Below, one piece after another: positions 1-11,289 of a DNA stretch of 64,000 nt (the first letter of the stretch is position 1; each line of letters starts with the position of its first letter). This stretch comes from Schistosoma haematobium (Eukaryota; Platyhelminthes; Trematoda; Strigeidida; Schistosomatidae). The DNA lies in NCBI RefSeq assembly GCF_000699445.3, contig NC_067196.1, positions 49,517,364 through 49,581,363 of the forward strand. The letters are read 5' to 3'. The notes under the pieces are model-generated. The model saw nothing but the letters and a program-made list of their open reading frames with translations, was not told the origin of the DNA and made no database searches. The position numbers and the translations under genes are program-made.

Positions 1-1179
1 TTATGTTCCTGTTTATGATGTCAGTTTTATCATTACATCAAAAAAATTATTGTCCCATTCTGAGCTGACTTAAATTTCGCAAATAAATCATAGTACTTCT
101 TTCTTTACTTATTACTCACGGTTGTGATTTTTTTCGATTGATTTTCTATAAATACTGTCATGTCTATAGAATTTTTATCATTGGAATTTATCAGCGATAA
201 CAAAACTTGATGTGTCAGCCCCACAAAGTTGAAACAGCCCACTAATTTGTACATGGTCATTGTTGGAGTGATCCAGAAAATTTCTTGCAAAAGACAAGCA
301 AGGATCAGGAAACACTAACAACGTTTCATCCAATCAGCGTTCACTTGAAGTTTTAGCCAAACATACCAAGGAAGTAAAACGTCACATGTAGTGGTTCTGA
401 TTGGCTGATTGCCATACTGCTACTATGTTTAGTAGCATTCCAGAATCTCCGAGCAATTCAAGGACATTTAAAAATATAAAAACCCTATATTTTCTGTGTT
501 AAAATGAACCTTGGAGTAAACTACTTCTCGCATACTCCACGTCTTCTCTCTCGTTGTTCAGGTCGCTGTATAGTTCTAGCTTGGGAGTTACAGAATAGCT
601 TAAGAAACGTATATAGCGTTCAATTTGCAAGACTTATCAGTCATTAGCAAAATTATAGCTGTAATAAAGACCTTCACTACTCTTCTGCAAATTTCTAAAC
701 GTATATTTTGCCCCAACCGTGTAGTAATTTTGAATAAATTAAATGTTTAACATAAGAAAACCCTATCTATGAATTTTCAGTCGACGACTAATCGATAGTC
801 ACTTGTGATTTTAAACGTCTTGGTGATGAACAGTTAACAGGACAAAATACTTAATGCATTGTTGTTTGATGAAATGGACCACAACTCATAAGTGTTGGGA
901 AATAACTTTGGTATCATAATAACCTACAGAATCATTATGTTAAGAAACCTACCAAATTATATCTGGAAACACTGAAAAAGAAACCAAACCTGTGTATTTG
1001 TAGTTTTTAATGTGCAGAATATTTGTTCCATAAACCATACTTCATTTATTATCTATTTTATCAACGATCCAGAAAAACTATCATATCTGCAATCATACAG
1101 GCGTTAGTAAACACCAAACCATTTGTCTATGAAAGGTTAACTCTGTTATACAGTAATAGTATGAAGCAAATGTGGTAGC

Positions 1180-1180
<1 letters not shown>
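1..1180. other. AT-rich intergenic sequence, no gene recognised
   Basis: No open frame of convincing composition, splice-site-bounded exon or known repeat was recognised on either strand. It is AT-rich non-coding sequence leading into the (TA)n tract at 1183. Confidence 0.5.

Positions 1181-1182
<2 letters not shown>

Positions 1183-1229
<47 letters not shown>
1183..1229. repeat. (TA)n microsatellite
   Basis: Uninterrupted TA dinucleotide repeat of about 47 bp. It abuts the hammerhead-like repeat unit at 1231-1397, and a second TA tract closes that unit at 1398-1419. A nominal minus-strand frame running through it as Tyr-Ile repeats is an artefact of the repeat. Confidence 0.95.
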
Positions 1230-1230
<1 letters not shown>

Positions 1231-1231
<1 letters not shown>

Positions 1232-1397
1232 TCAGCAGTGAGCATGTGGGATAGTGGATGTTCACTGCTTAGGAGTCCCATGCTAGGTCGAAACGGCCGC
1301 CCGGTGCTTCCAGGTTTTCAATGGTAGCCTAGGTTACATTGGCTCATAAATTCAACGATTAAAAATGCTACATTCTCCATAAACCCCCATTCTAATC
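1231..1397 (+). repeat. Dispersed repeat unit with hammerhead-like fold, between TA tracts
   Basis: This GC-richer unit sits between two (TA)n tracts and can be laid out as a three-stem hammerhead. Stem I is CACTG (1263-1267) with CGGTG (1302-1306), followed by an internal loop and a GGA/TCC pairing. The core strand is CTTAGGA (1268-1274). Stem II starts G1275, TCC and closes GG, T, C1289. GAAA lies at 1290-1293. A short stem III with GGCC loop ends at 1299-1301. Against the consensus core CUGANGA...GAAA...NUH, residue 5 is U instead of G and 16.1 is C instead of U, so self-cleavage is unlikely in this copy. Assigning the repeat to a hammerhead-bearing family is inference from the fold. Confidence 0.55.
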
Positions 1398-1419
1398 ATA
1401 TATATATATATATATATAT
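1398..1419. repeat. (AT)n microsatellite
   Basis: Pure AT dinucleotide tract of about 22 bp closing the right side of the hammerhead-like unit. Confidence 0.9.
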
Positions 1420-2578
1420 CTTTGAAATATGTAAATTATACGTTAGCTGAACCAGTTACTCATCACAGTCGTCAGTTATTTCTCTTGATAAATGTAATTA
1501 CTACCAAAGGTATACTCTGAATAATTTACTTATCAAAATTATTTTCACCACATATACGATAATATCAAGAAGCTCTTGAGGTAATGTTTCTTTATAATTT
1601 GTGACTTGTTTACAATCCAGCCCTGATATCTAACTTTAGAAGCTATATGTTTCTCTGTTATTTCGTAAGCATTCAATCAGTGGGAACGAAATCTGTACCG
1701 AAGATAATATATTTAGGTGTTTTTTTTATAACTTAACAAATTAAAATGAAATGTAATTACGATCGGTTTCTGATATTGTTTGTTCGTGTCATCATTATTA
1801 GAGTTTTACTTGGATTACACATTATGGATTGAATATAAAATGAGCTAGTTTAAAAGTGCTGGGACTAGATTAACATTCAGAGTTTTGGTCAAATATTTGT
1901 AAGATTAGAAATGTTACAGTTATTGTAATATGACAGTGTTCGAGATAAATTTTTAAAATTGTCTGATTTAATAACTAAATCAACTACTATGTTTTCCATC
2001 TAATAATTTCTTAATTTATTTAATTAACACGAAATTTTTTCTTTTGTTTTCACACGTTCTAATTTTAAAAGATTTGTCTTTAGAGAACTTTAGCGGTCTT
2101 GATTGGATCATCCATTTTTTGTATTTCGATTAAGTAATATAATTCATCAATAATGGCTGATCATTCCAAACAATTGATGTAAACTAAGTCTATTTGAAGC
2201 TACTTACTCTTCGATAATTCACTTTTGAACCTGAATTTACGTGACTATTTGGTTAAGAATTTCTCTAAAACTTGTTATTCATGAATTATCAACCTTTCAC
2301 GTCTATTCAGCATCTTTAATGAGTTAGTCAGTCTTTTAACCGATATACACCAATCTACCAACGAATAATCACACACAATAGTAAAAGGATTTAATATCAT
2401 TTAAGATTCTCAAATACTGGTTGAACGTTGAACTTACAACATATTCATATGCTTTGTCTGAAGATTCTTTTTTCACAGTTCAGTATGGTAGACGTTCTCA
2501 CACATTATACTCATTCATAACGTTCACTAATCTCATATTTAAAAATCTCACTTTATTCTTTTTTATTTTTTCAAATAG
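1420..2578. other. AT-rich sequence, no gene recognised
   Basis: No coding exon, RNA gene or repeat family recognised. The right end is a strong polypyrimidine tract ending in AAATAG at 2573-2578, which looks like a splice acceptor for the small open frame at 2579. Confidence 0.4.
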
Positions 2579-2686
2579 ATGGCTAAAATGATAGATTTTA
2601 ACTACAAGTGTATAAAGCGTCTACGTTTTCATGAGCGTATCGGGCTTAGAACTTTTCAACATCTTGTTGATAGACATGATGACTAA
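2579..2686 (+). other. Possible small terminal exon (35 codons)
   Basis: A T-rich tract ending in AG at 2577-2578 is followed directly by an ATG and 35 open codons ending in TAA at 2684-2686. The deduced peptide is rich in Arg, His and Phe and its GC content is above the flanks. It could be the last exon of a plus-strand gene whose other exons lie to the left, or chance. I do not recognise the peptide. Confidence 0.2.
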
Positions 2687-3209
2687 ATTATTTTATGATC
2701 AATCAGTTTATTCATTTTAGAGAAACAAAGTTACACCTTAATAGTTTATAATTATACCAAAAATTTTAAATGGGAATTGTTCATCATCTATCCGTCTGAA
2801 CAATACTTTTCACATAAACTCTGATCTTATCATGAGATTTCTTTGTACGTTTAATAAGTTTCTATTCTCAACTAACTTAATTTTGCATATTAACTTTGTG
2901 TGGAGAAATGTTTCAAATTCCTTACTTTGTGAAACATTACCATTGCTAGGAGACTTCAATATTCACCATAATTTGCAGCGATAATTAATCCTATGAAAAA
3001 CGATAATCGATAATTTGAAATATATATTTATACTAAACACCGTTTCTATTTTGAAGTTAATGAGATTTGGAATTTGTTATTATCTATAATTAACTTGGTG
3101 AGAATTAATTTATTTTTTTAATTAGATAAACATGTATTCACCATGCCATAACAATATAAAATCGTCTCATACTACCTAGTTATCTTTCATTTTATCTCCT
3201 GTTATTTAG

Positions 3210-3277
3210 TGTTTGCTGACAATGCTCCCTATACCCACCTTCCCATTCAATGCACAGACAAATTCAAACACAAACAG
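3210..3277 (+). other. Possible internal exon (68 bp)
   Basis: The stretch is bounded by a pyrimidine-rich acceptor (ATTTAG at 3204-3209) and a GTATAA donor at 3278. It is open in two frames, one of which would read ...DNAPYTHLPIQC.... Composition is less AT-rich than the surroundings. No partner exon or family was recognised, so this stays a weak candidate. Confidence 0.18.
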
Positions 3278-4138
3278 GTATAATAGAAAAAAGACTAGAC
3301 AATTAAACTTGTCATGATTTCCAATTAGTATTAAGTGCCTAAAATGAATTTAAATATTAATTTGATACTTTTCCTTCCGTGTCTTTTTTTTCATAATAGC
3401 ACATATAGTTCAAAGTGTATGCATGTACTTGTATACAGTATTTAAAATAAAATTGAATAGTTACATAGGTTCAATGTTATCTTGTTGCTACTTAAAATTG
3501 TTAGTTGGTTCGTTAGTCTGTTCCAGTATTCGAGATGACTCATATAAATATGATCAATGTGATCAATTAAAACAGTGATATTTCATGTGCATTAAACTTG
3601 ATGTAGGCAAAATTAGTGTTTTTTTTCTACTTCATTATTTCATTAACGCAAGAATATATACATATATGATTCCAAATTTTCACAGTGTCCATCTTCACAT
3701 CATGACTATGTATCTTGCCTTCCTTTTTTGTATATTTGTTTAAATTATTCATTTTATAAACTTTTGTACGTCCATGCGAGTTCTCTACACAAAAGGCTGA
3801 GGTGTATGCAAATGTTATTTGTTTGCTTTTTTTGTTGTGAAATTTCAGACGGACTATTTTCTTTTATTTGTCTACCTCATTTAAGTGTAAACGTGCATAT
3901 CTATATACAAGGGTTAGAAACAAAATGAAATAAATTATTGAAACAAGTTCACATTATGTATGGTAAATTTTTTGGAGAAAAAAAAATACAAAAGAGACCG
4001 AATATATGTTAATTTTGACTGTTTAATAATCAATAAGATATTGCTTTTTTAAGTAATCAAATGTGCACTTATCAGTGCGATTTGTCTCACGGCTCGTTCA
4101 GTTTCTTTTACGTGGACTGTGAATTAATTGGTCCACTA

Positions 4139-4146
<8 letters not shown>

Positions 4147-4192
<46 letters not shown>
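4147..4192. repeat. (TA)n microsatellite
   Basis: TA dinucleotide tract of about 46 bp in otherwise AT-rich non-coding sequence. Confidence 0.95.
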
Positions 4193-4196
<4 letters not shown>

Positions 4197-4868
4197 AATA
4201 TGAGATCGCAAGTTGAACTTGGAATGAAATAACATGAATTTCTGAAAAATTGTAACTAAGCCTAGTTGATAAGTCTATGAGTGAAGTAGCCTCGTTGTGG
4301 ATTATGTCACCAATAAAATTCTCTTATTTCTACACATGTATGTATGTCATCGTATGGATTGGGAATTTTGTTGGTAAATCAGTTCAAACTATCTGGAAAT
4401 TCGTATGCTCGATAAAACTCCGTTTTAAGTATAAAGCACAAAATTGATGGTATAATTAGGAAAATCAATATAAAATGATTTATTTCTTGTTAATTACAAG
4501 TAGGACTCGATAAGGATGTTCAAAGAATCATTTATCTTATTAATAAGATTTGTAGAAGAAGAGATACCTTAAAAAATTAATCTTTAAAAAAAACTTATTG
4601 AAAAATCAAAACATTCAACTTTAAAAAAAAAAATATATTTACCAGTTCAAATTTTGACAATGACAACAAAATGAAAAGAGTAAGCTGAAAAATTATAAAG
4701 GATATAAAACCGAACCCCACTCCCTAATGACTAATTGATGGTTGGTTTACAATGTCGCAGAGAAGTACCCAGTTCATGTTTTACCTAGTTCTGGGTTAAC
4801 ACAGTGATTATCCCATATGGCAAAGGAACTCAGAAGAAATTAAAAGGATTTTGATGGGGTTTTTTCTC

Positions 4869-4964
4869 AGCTGGATGGTTTGGTCGTGGAACTTTCACCG
4901 TTCTTCTGAAGGACATCATCAGCACAAAATTCAGCTGGAAGCTCCACGACCAAATCATCCAGCT
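4869..4964 (-). repeat. Inverted repeat with CTGATGA/GAAA core, Penelope-associated candidate
   Basis: Arms at 4869-4891 and 4941-4964 are complementary along most of their length (AGCTGGATGGTTTGGTCG against CGACCAAATCATCCAGCT). On the minus strand the loop side carries CTGATGA (4916-4922) and GAAA (4893-4896), separated by an imperfect hairpin, and GAAA is followed directly by the long arm. That order resembles a hammerhead with a long stem III, but stem I is weak and one extra base follows the core. A Penelope-like GIY-YIG fragment starts about 100 bp to the right on the opposite strand. Confidence 0.4.
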
Positions 4965-5059
4965 AAAAGAACAAATCTTCTCTACCATCTCAAATTAAAA
5001 GTCTCCTGAACCGCCGCATTATAAGAGCGTTTTTCAAACGAACAATACACTTAACTCTG

Positions 5060-5380
5060 AACCAGTCAGAGTGAAAAAGTCAATACCCAAAGTAGAACGA
5101 CAAAATTGTGTCTATGTGATCAAATGTCGTAATGGCCTTAATGTTTCATATGTGGGTGAGACATTATTCCAGTAAATATAAGAGTGAAGAAAGGCAAACT
5201 TTTCTTGATGCACACTCCTTAATCTTTAAAAGACTTCAAAAATTTAAAAAACAACTTGGCGATTGGATTGCATTTAATAGAATCTACTTCAATGACATAC
5301 GAATCCATCATAAAGGTTTTTTCGTACAAAGAGAGATCGACAATCGAGGCTCTGCAATCAATCATGGTTAATTTCTTATT
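5060..5380 (+). pseudogene. Penelope-like element fragment, GIY-YIG endonuclease region
   Basis: A short frame at about 5070-5175 translates to a segment containing NCVYVIKC then YVGET. These are the two signature strands of the GIY-YIG nuclease fused to the C terminus of Penelope-like reverse transcriptases (CVYxIxC...YVGET). The frame stops at once after the second motif (TAA at 5174-5176). Downstream sequence can be read in shifted frames as the decayed rest of the domain, including a KERSTIEAL stretch like the family's late catalytic Glu region. No reverse transcriptase is seen upstream, so this is a 5'-truncated, frameshifted relic. The Penelope assignment rests on the motif pair only. 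Confidence 0.5.
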
Positions 5381-6360
5381 TATACTTCAACATTTATCTA
5401 AAATACCGACTAATTGATTGGTTTCGATTCTAGTCGGATATCAATGCAATGTATTGATAGGCAAAATCATGGCACTAATCTTAATCTTGATTATAGTTAA
5501 AAAGTATACTATATGAATAACAACTATTTCGTGACCAGTATCAGTTAAATAAGAGTAATATGTCAAACTTCGGAAACATCATAAAAAGTATGGATCAATC
5601 ATTATCAGTTATGTTTATCATGACAAAATAAACTTTTGATCTGCAAATGTTTGTGTTTAATTTAAACAATTTTATATTTTTCGAATATATAGAATGAATA
5701 AATGCTTGTCATTCCTCGTTTATTAATATAAAAACATATTTCAAATCTTACTATTATTATTTAAATGTGACCTAAGGTATCTTTGGAACAATAGAATTCC
5801 TTATTATGTAAACTTTCAGGTCATTTATTTTTTTCTCCCTCACAACACAGATTTAAAATAACTTTCATTCAAATCATCATATATGATTGTAAATAATACT
5901 TTGGTTGAATTTAGTTAATACTAATGATTCTAATGTTAAGAAACTTTTGAATAACTGAATTATAAATGGATTAATTTGATGAAGGAGTTTCTTCAGGTGA
6001 ATATTCAGCAAAGTTATTGAACACTTTTAATAAAATACTTTCATCAGTTGTTATTGACCAACTCTCAATAACCGATTCCTTTATTGTATAGGAACTTGGG
6101 TTTTAATACATTTATTAAGGTATATATTTTGCTTTAGAAACTCTAAGACTAAGCTATTCCCTTTAGTTATTTAAATTGCTTAAATAACAATTCACTATTA
6201 TTTCCTTAGATAATTGCAAGTTTTAACTACTGTTTACCACTACCATCTAATTAATATTTGTTGTAAAATTTAAGTTATTGGCTTAGAATGATGGTGACAT
6301 AATAGCTACAACACTCAAATTCTAACCATTAGGTTATGAATAAATAGTACATTTGTAATA
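5381..6360. other. AT-rich sequence, no gene recognised
   Basis: Long AT-rich stretch with no coding exon, RNA gene or repeat that I can name. Confidence 0.45.
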
Positions 6361-6430
6361 CCCCAATAAGTAGAAAAATTAGATTTTCTGACGTTTCGTG
6401 GTTTAGTGTAAACCACTTCTTTAGGGAATA
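6361..6430 (-). repeat. Short dispersed repeat with perfect 8-bp hairpin (Penelope/hammerhead-like candidate)
   Basis: It shares a nearly collinear block with 56190-56280, including AGATTTTCTGACGTTTCGTG. On the minus strand it reads CTAAAGA, then a perfect hairpin (GTGGTTTA/TAAACCAC with a CAC loop, 6398-6416), then GAAAC and GTC. That is hammerhead-like, but G5 of the core is A here and one extra base lies between core and stem II. Penelope-like elements are known to carry hammerhead motifs; linking this repeat to them is inference. Confidence 0.4.
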
Positions 6431-6523
6431 AATAAAAAAACCTTGGTAATGATACCTACATTAGGTTATGGTTTATGAAGAACAGATGCTGTTTGGATAG
6501 CAATAGAATCCAGGATTTTATGT

Positions 6524-7221
6524 TTTTTATTCATTTAAACACATAAATATTGGTACAAGGGGGACCAAATACATATGCTCCGCACAATAACAATGAAGCT
6601 GTGAAGAGATAGAGAATGTAAAGTGCGAATGAGACAAAGGAGAACAACAACGAAGAGAAATTAGTGTGCGAGAGTAAAATAATAATAATGGGAGAGGCAG
6701 TTCAGTTAGTAAAGATACAAAAATAAATGAATGTTTCAGTTAAAGTCGTTACGTCCATTTTTATGAAGAAAGGTACAACAGGATCGCCACTGAGCAATAT
6801 CTGATGACGTCTCTAGCCACTGTGTTACACCATATCTCGGACCCCAGCTAGGGAGTCATGAATAACCAACAGAAGCCAGTCGTGTACAGCGTTCTAGCAT
6901 GCTTCGATACCGTGTCATACACTGACCACCGCACCGCCTATTCCAGTGCACGACGTGGAATTGTCTGGGACGACATTCATAGAACATGTCCAAGTCACCA
7001 AAGTTGATGTTTCAAGATGGTGACACCAATTGCATTATCGTCTCTGTGCCCGAACACATGATGCCGAACCTCTGCATTACTAACATGATATTGCCACTGC
7101 ATGTCAGCAATCCTTCGGAGACAACGATGATCGAACACAGAGAGTCGTCTAACGTCCTCAACTCGGAGAAGCCAGGTTTCACAAGCATAGGGCGAAACTG
7201 CTCTCACCGACGCATTGTAGA
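6524..7221 (-). mobile_element. 5'-truncated RTE-like retrotransposon, same family as 49670-53551
   Basis: Reading right to left, this copy keeps the region after the RT core and the 3' UTR. The minus frame 6995-7207 contains AVSPYACETWLLRVEDVRRL and VFDHRCLRRIADMQ, nearly the same as the 52.8-53.0 kb part of the full-length copy. The left end carries the family's 3' terminus (TTGGTACAA, ATAAATA-rich tail). Homology stops abruptly at about 7221, the usual 5' truncation from incomplete reverse transcription. No catalytic domain is present. I could not find a convincing target-site duplication. Confidence 0.85.
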
Positions 7222-7239
7222 TAGCAATCGGTAATGAAA

Positions 7240-8880
7240 AAAAATACTACCAATGATTATGAACACCTTCCATTAACCAATTAATGTATATTGAGTTCGA
7301 ACTTTGTATTTAGCTCATTTACTGAATACGTATTTTTATTCATTTCGAGTTCATTCAGTTTGTTTCATCTCCAGATTCTTTAACTTTGAAAATATGATTG
7401 AATCTACATCTTTTTAACTTTAGATTAAACATGAATCATTTGATGATTCATTTTTTCATGCTTTTTTTTTAACCCCTTCATGTTATTATTCTAATTTACA
7501 AACAAGTTATCAGTAGTATATTGAAAAACAATTGTTTTTAAAAGTTTAAATCTAGTTCTTGAACATACATACACAATTCATTAATATAATATTACAGTCA
7601 CTTGAAAACTTAGTGTTGGTCACTAGATGAAATTCTACTGTTGGTAATATTTTCATTCAATTACCATCATTATATCTACATGTCTACAGAGATCAGTCCG
7701 TTAACCAAGACTGTCTCAGATGATCTAATCCATAATATATTCATTCACTCCAGTCATAATGATGTACTGTCGAATTCTATAAAAAAAACTCATTAATATT
7801 CGTAACCGATGCAACAATACCAAAATAGTTTGAGGATAATCCTCGAAAATGAAATCAATTATTCAGATATTAAATTGTAGAAATTATGTAAATTAAATAT
7901 ACGAAGTAACAGTCAGTAATTGTCTTTTCTTCTTATACAAGAAGTGTTTTTTTAACTAAAAGAAAGAATTATTCGATTTTTATCCAATAAAATTTTTGTT
8001 GATCAGTACACTACTCAGTTGTCCAGTTTATGTCTATCCATAAATCAGATATTTATAGTTAATAAGTGGTCAATATTTTGGATCAAAGCAGAAATGAAAA
8101 ATCTAAATGAATCAATAGACATGAATATTGCTGTTTAGAAAGAAAGAAATTCTGTGTTTATAAAATATGATAACTAGTTTTGTTTGTACTTGAAAATCGC
8201 TTACTTCATAAAAAGAAAGAATACAAACTCATTCATTTAATTATAAAGCATTAATGATGTCAAAAAGTACGCCGAAAGATGACGACTTGGATTACGTATA
8301 ACATTCATTATACATTGTAGTGGAAGATTCATTTGTGACTGACACATTCAAGATCAACTTGGTCTACTGCTTACGGATCAGTGTGCTATACACTTTCCAT
8401 AATCTGTTTAGCATGGCCGTTAATTAATATCCTGGAGGTAACTAGCAAGAGACTGATTCTTCGATTATTTTTACATGTATCATTCGGTCCCTTTTTAAAA
8501 ATAATTTCGTTTCAGTAAGATGATTTAATTTCTGCAACCAGAATATCATTTTCTTCTTTAAAGTGGTACGTGTATAGATAACTGTTCTGACTTGACTCTC
8601 AGTTAATGTATTTCCATCTAACTATAAAAATGATTCTGTTTTATAATATCAAACAATATCAAATAAACGCTCGTAGTAGAGTTAATTACTTGAGATCAGA
8701 ATAATACAAAATAATAGGAATATCGTTTAAAATACTTCACATTATATAGTAAATAAAATAACAAATGTCTTTTTAGGTTTTCAAGGATAACAGGCTAATC
8801 TTAGTCTTTAAAAAGAAATAGTCTCATGTCTAATACTTAAGTTGACTTTAATTTTTCATTATTTTAGTCAAAAAATATTT
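7240..8880. other. AT-rich sequence, no gene recognised
   Basis: No coding exon, RNA gene or element recognised between the truncated RTE-like copy and the SR2-like copy. Confidence 0.45.
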
Positions 8881-9135
8881 TTCACTTCATTACTTACGCC
8901 TGTTACTCCTAATGGAGCATAGGCCACCGAACAGCATTCTCCAGCCCATTCTGTCCTGGGCCTTCTTTTCTAATTCCATCCAATTCTTGTTCATTTTTCT
9001 CATGTCTATCTCCATTTCCCGGCGTAATGTGTTCTTTGGTCTTCCTCTTTTCCTTTCGCCTTGAAAATTCCATGTGAGGGCTTGTCTTGTGACGCGGTTT
9101 GGTGCTTTCTTCAATGTGTGTCCTATCCACTTCCA

Positions 9136-9600
9136 TCACTTCATCCTAATTACTTCCTCCATTGGAATCTGGTTTGTTGTTTCCCACAGTTGGTTGTTGC
9201 TAATAGTGTCCGGCCAACGGATCTGAAGTATTTTGCATAGACAACTGTTAATAAACACCTGTATTTTGTGGATGATGGCTTTCGTAGTTCTCCAAGTTTT
9301 CGCCCCATACAGTAGAACTGTCTTGACATTTGTATTGAAAATCCTGACCTTGGTGCTGGTTGACAGTTGGTTTGAGTTCCAGATGTTCTTCAATTGTAGA
9401 CATGCTGCTCTTGCTTTACCGATCCGCGCCCTCACATCTGCATTAGATCCACCCTGTTCATCAATGATGCTGCCCAGATATGTAAAGGTTTTTGCATCTT
9501 CCAAATCTCCGTCAAGTGTGATTGGATTGTTGCATGCTGTGTTATATTGGAGAATCTTGCTTTTCCCTTTGTGTATATTGAGACCTACTGATTTTTCATA
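9136..9600 (-). pseudogene. RTE reverse transcriptase C-terminal remnant
   Basis: The segment matches the RT thumb region of the SR2-like family ([46 protein letters not shown]). It is fused at about 9590 to sequence equivalent to the early RT of the full-length copy, skipping the FADD catalytic box. A second frame downstream (8890-9114) continues with [12 protein letters not shown] and the tail. The 9136-9600 frame is almost identical to 63157-63620. Confidence 0.85.
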
Positions 9601-9794
9601 CGGCCATGCTGATCTCTTCAATTGTTGGGGGGCCAAAGTCGATTAGGGGGTCTGTGGGTGCAACTTCGATGTTGAGTGGGTTCGGTGGGGCTGGTCGATT
9701 CGAGAGTTCTTTGAAGTGTTCTACCTACCTGTTTCGTTGTTCTTCAATGTTGGTGTTTACCTTGCCTTCCTTGCTTTTCACTGGTCGTTCTGGT

Positions 9795-10979
9795 TTACTG
9801 TGATTTCCAGAGTTTCTTTGTTGTGTCATACAATTGTCTCATGTTTCCTTCTCTTGTAGCCCTTTCCGCCGTCATTGCTAAATCTTCCACATATTTACGT
9901 TTGTCAGTTCTGATGCTCCTCTTCACTTGTTTGTTTACTTCTGTGTATTCAGCTTGTGCCTTGGCTTTTTCTGCTCTTATTCGACTGGTACTGATTGCTG
10001 CCTTCTTGTTCCTCCTTTCTTGAATCTTATCCAGTGTATCAACAGTGATCCATTCCTTGTGATGTTGCTTCTTGTGACCCAGGACCTCATGACATGTTGA
10101 AGTGATTGCCTCTTTGATCCCCTTCCAGTTGCTCTCCACAGTAGTTTCTTCTCCACTGAGTAGATCGTGAAAGGCGTGGAACTTGTTGCTGAGGACTATC
10201 TTGAATTTGTTGAGTTTGTTAGTATCCTGAAGAAAGGCCGTATTGAACTTTTGTGATATTGTCCGCCCCGTTGTCCAGTGTTTCTTGGGTTTCAATTTCA
10301 TCTTGGCGACCAGCAAGTGATGATCTGATGCTATATCAGCTCCTCTCTTGGTTCTCACGTCCTCTATAGTCCTCCTGAACGTTTTGTTGATGCAAATATG
10401 GTCGATTTGGTTTTGTGTAGAGTGATCCGATGAAGTCCATGTGGTTTTGTGTATGCGTTTATGTGGGAATATGGTGCCGCCTATGACCAGCTTATTGAGG
10501 GCACATGGATTTGCAAATCTCTCACCGTTTTCGTTTCTTTCACCCAGTCCGTGTCGTCCCATGATGTCTTCATATCCAGTGTTGTCCGTTCCAACCTTGG
10601 CGTTGAAATCTCCCATCAGAATGGTCAGGTCCTTTGTTGGGCACTTCTCAACGATTGACTGCAGCCTATTGTAGAATTGATCTTTAGCGTCTTCATTGTA
10701 GTCGTTGGTAGGCGCATAGCATTGGATGATGTTCATTGAAATACCCTCTTTCTTTGTTTTGAACGAGGCTTTGATGATCCTTGGTCTATGAGATTCCCAT
10801 CCTATAAGCGCATTTTGCGCTTGTTTGGACAGCATCAATGCAACTCCTTGTGTATGTGGTGCATTTTCTTCTTCATGGCCGGAGTATAACAGGAGCTCTC
10901 CTGTAGTTAGTCGTTGTTGTCCAACTTGTGTCCAATGTGTTTCACTGATCCCAAGCACTTCTAGGTTGTATCTCCTCAT
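9795..10979 (-). pseudogene. RTE endonuclease and linker, broken ORF of SR2-like copy
   Basis: A 394-residue frame carries an exonuclease-endonuclease-phosphatase (APE-like) nuclease: SETHW near residue 12, MGDFNAKVGTD near 143, and ASDHHLL near 218, holding the Glu, Asp-Asn and Asp-His catalytic positions of the family. These enzymes nick target DNA to prime reverse transcription. A basic, charged linker follows. The frame starts inside the domain: the N-terminal strand seen in the sister copy at 57835 is out of frame or mutated here. The RT that should follow is deleted, so this copy cannot move itself. Confidence 0.85.
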
Positions 10980-11289
10980 TTCTGCAGCAATTTGGAAGAC
11001 TCTCCCGGTCTCCTACATTGTACGAGCATTCCATGTACCTAAATTAACAGTTGCTCTGGCTGTCAGAAGGGGCATTAGTCATAACTCTTCTAAATGAAGA
11101 CCTTCTAACTTCCAGGGAAGAGTTTAAACGGTCTGAATTATTTTCTTCTGGTTAGCGTTTCTTAGTGAGTTAGTTTTCTACGGGATGGGGTCGCTAACCC
11201 CATGCCCGACCGTCCTCTTTTATCCGGTCTTGGGACCGACAGTAGACCAAGAGGGGTTCCAGGTGGAGTTCATGTCCACTTCATATCCA

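Larger units (their letters stand above)
8891..11276 (-). mobile_element. SR2-like RTE retrotransposon with internal deletion of the RT core
   Basis: On the minus strand the copy runs from a 5' UTR (about 11276-10985) through an apurinic-type endonuclease to the RT C-terminal region and a 3' end GGAGTAACAGGCGTAAGTAA. It is collinear with the full-length copy at 57649-60855 except that about 0.8 kb is missing at the junction near 9590. That gap holds the RT fingers and palm including the FADD box. CACTTCAT occurs at both ends (8883-8890 and 11277-11284) and may be an 8-bp target-site duplication. The 3' part differs from the copy at 62905 by only about ten bases over 700 bp. Confidence 0.88.

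Noticed and set aside
1093..1281. Minus-strand frame with alternating Tyr-Ile
   Set aside because: It is a translation of the (TA)n microsatellite and has no coding character outside it.
6490..6523. GGATAGCAATAGAATCCAGG as a Smalpha 3' end interrupted by the RTE-like copy
   Set aside because: The match to the SINE end is only about 20 bp and no other part of the SINE is found on the right of the insertion.
9233..11097. Plus-strand frames across the SR2-like copy
   Set aside because: They are the antisense of the endonuclease and RT frames on the minus strand.
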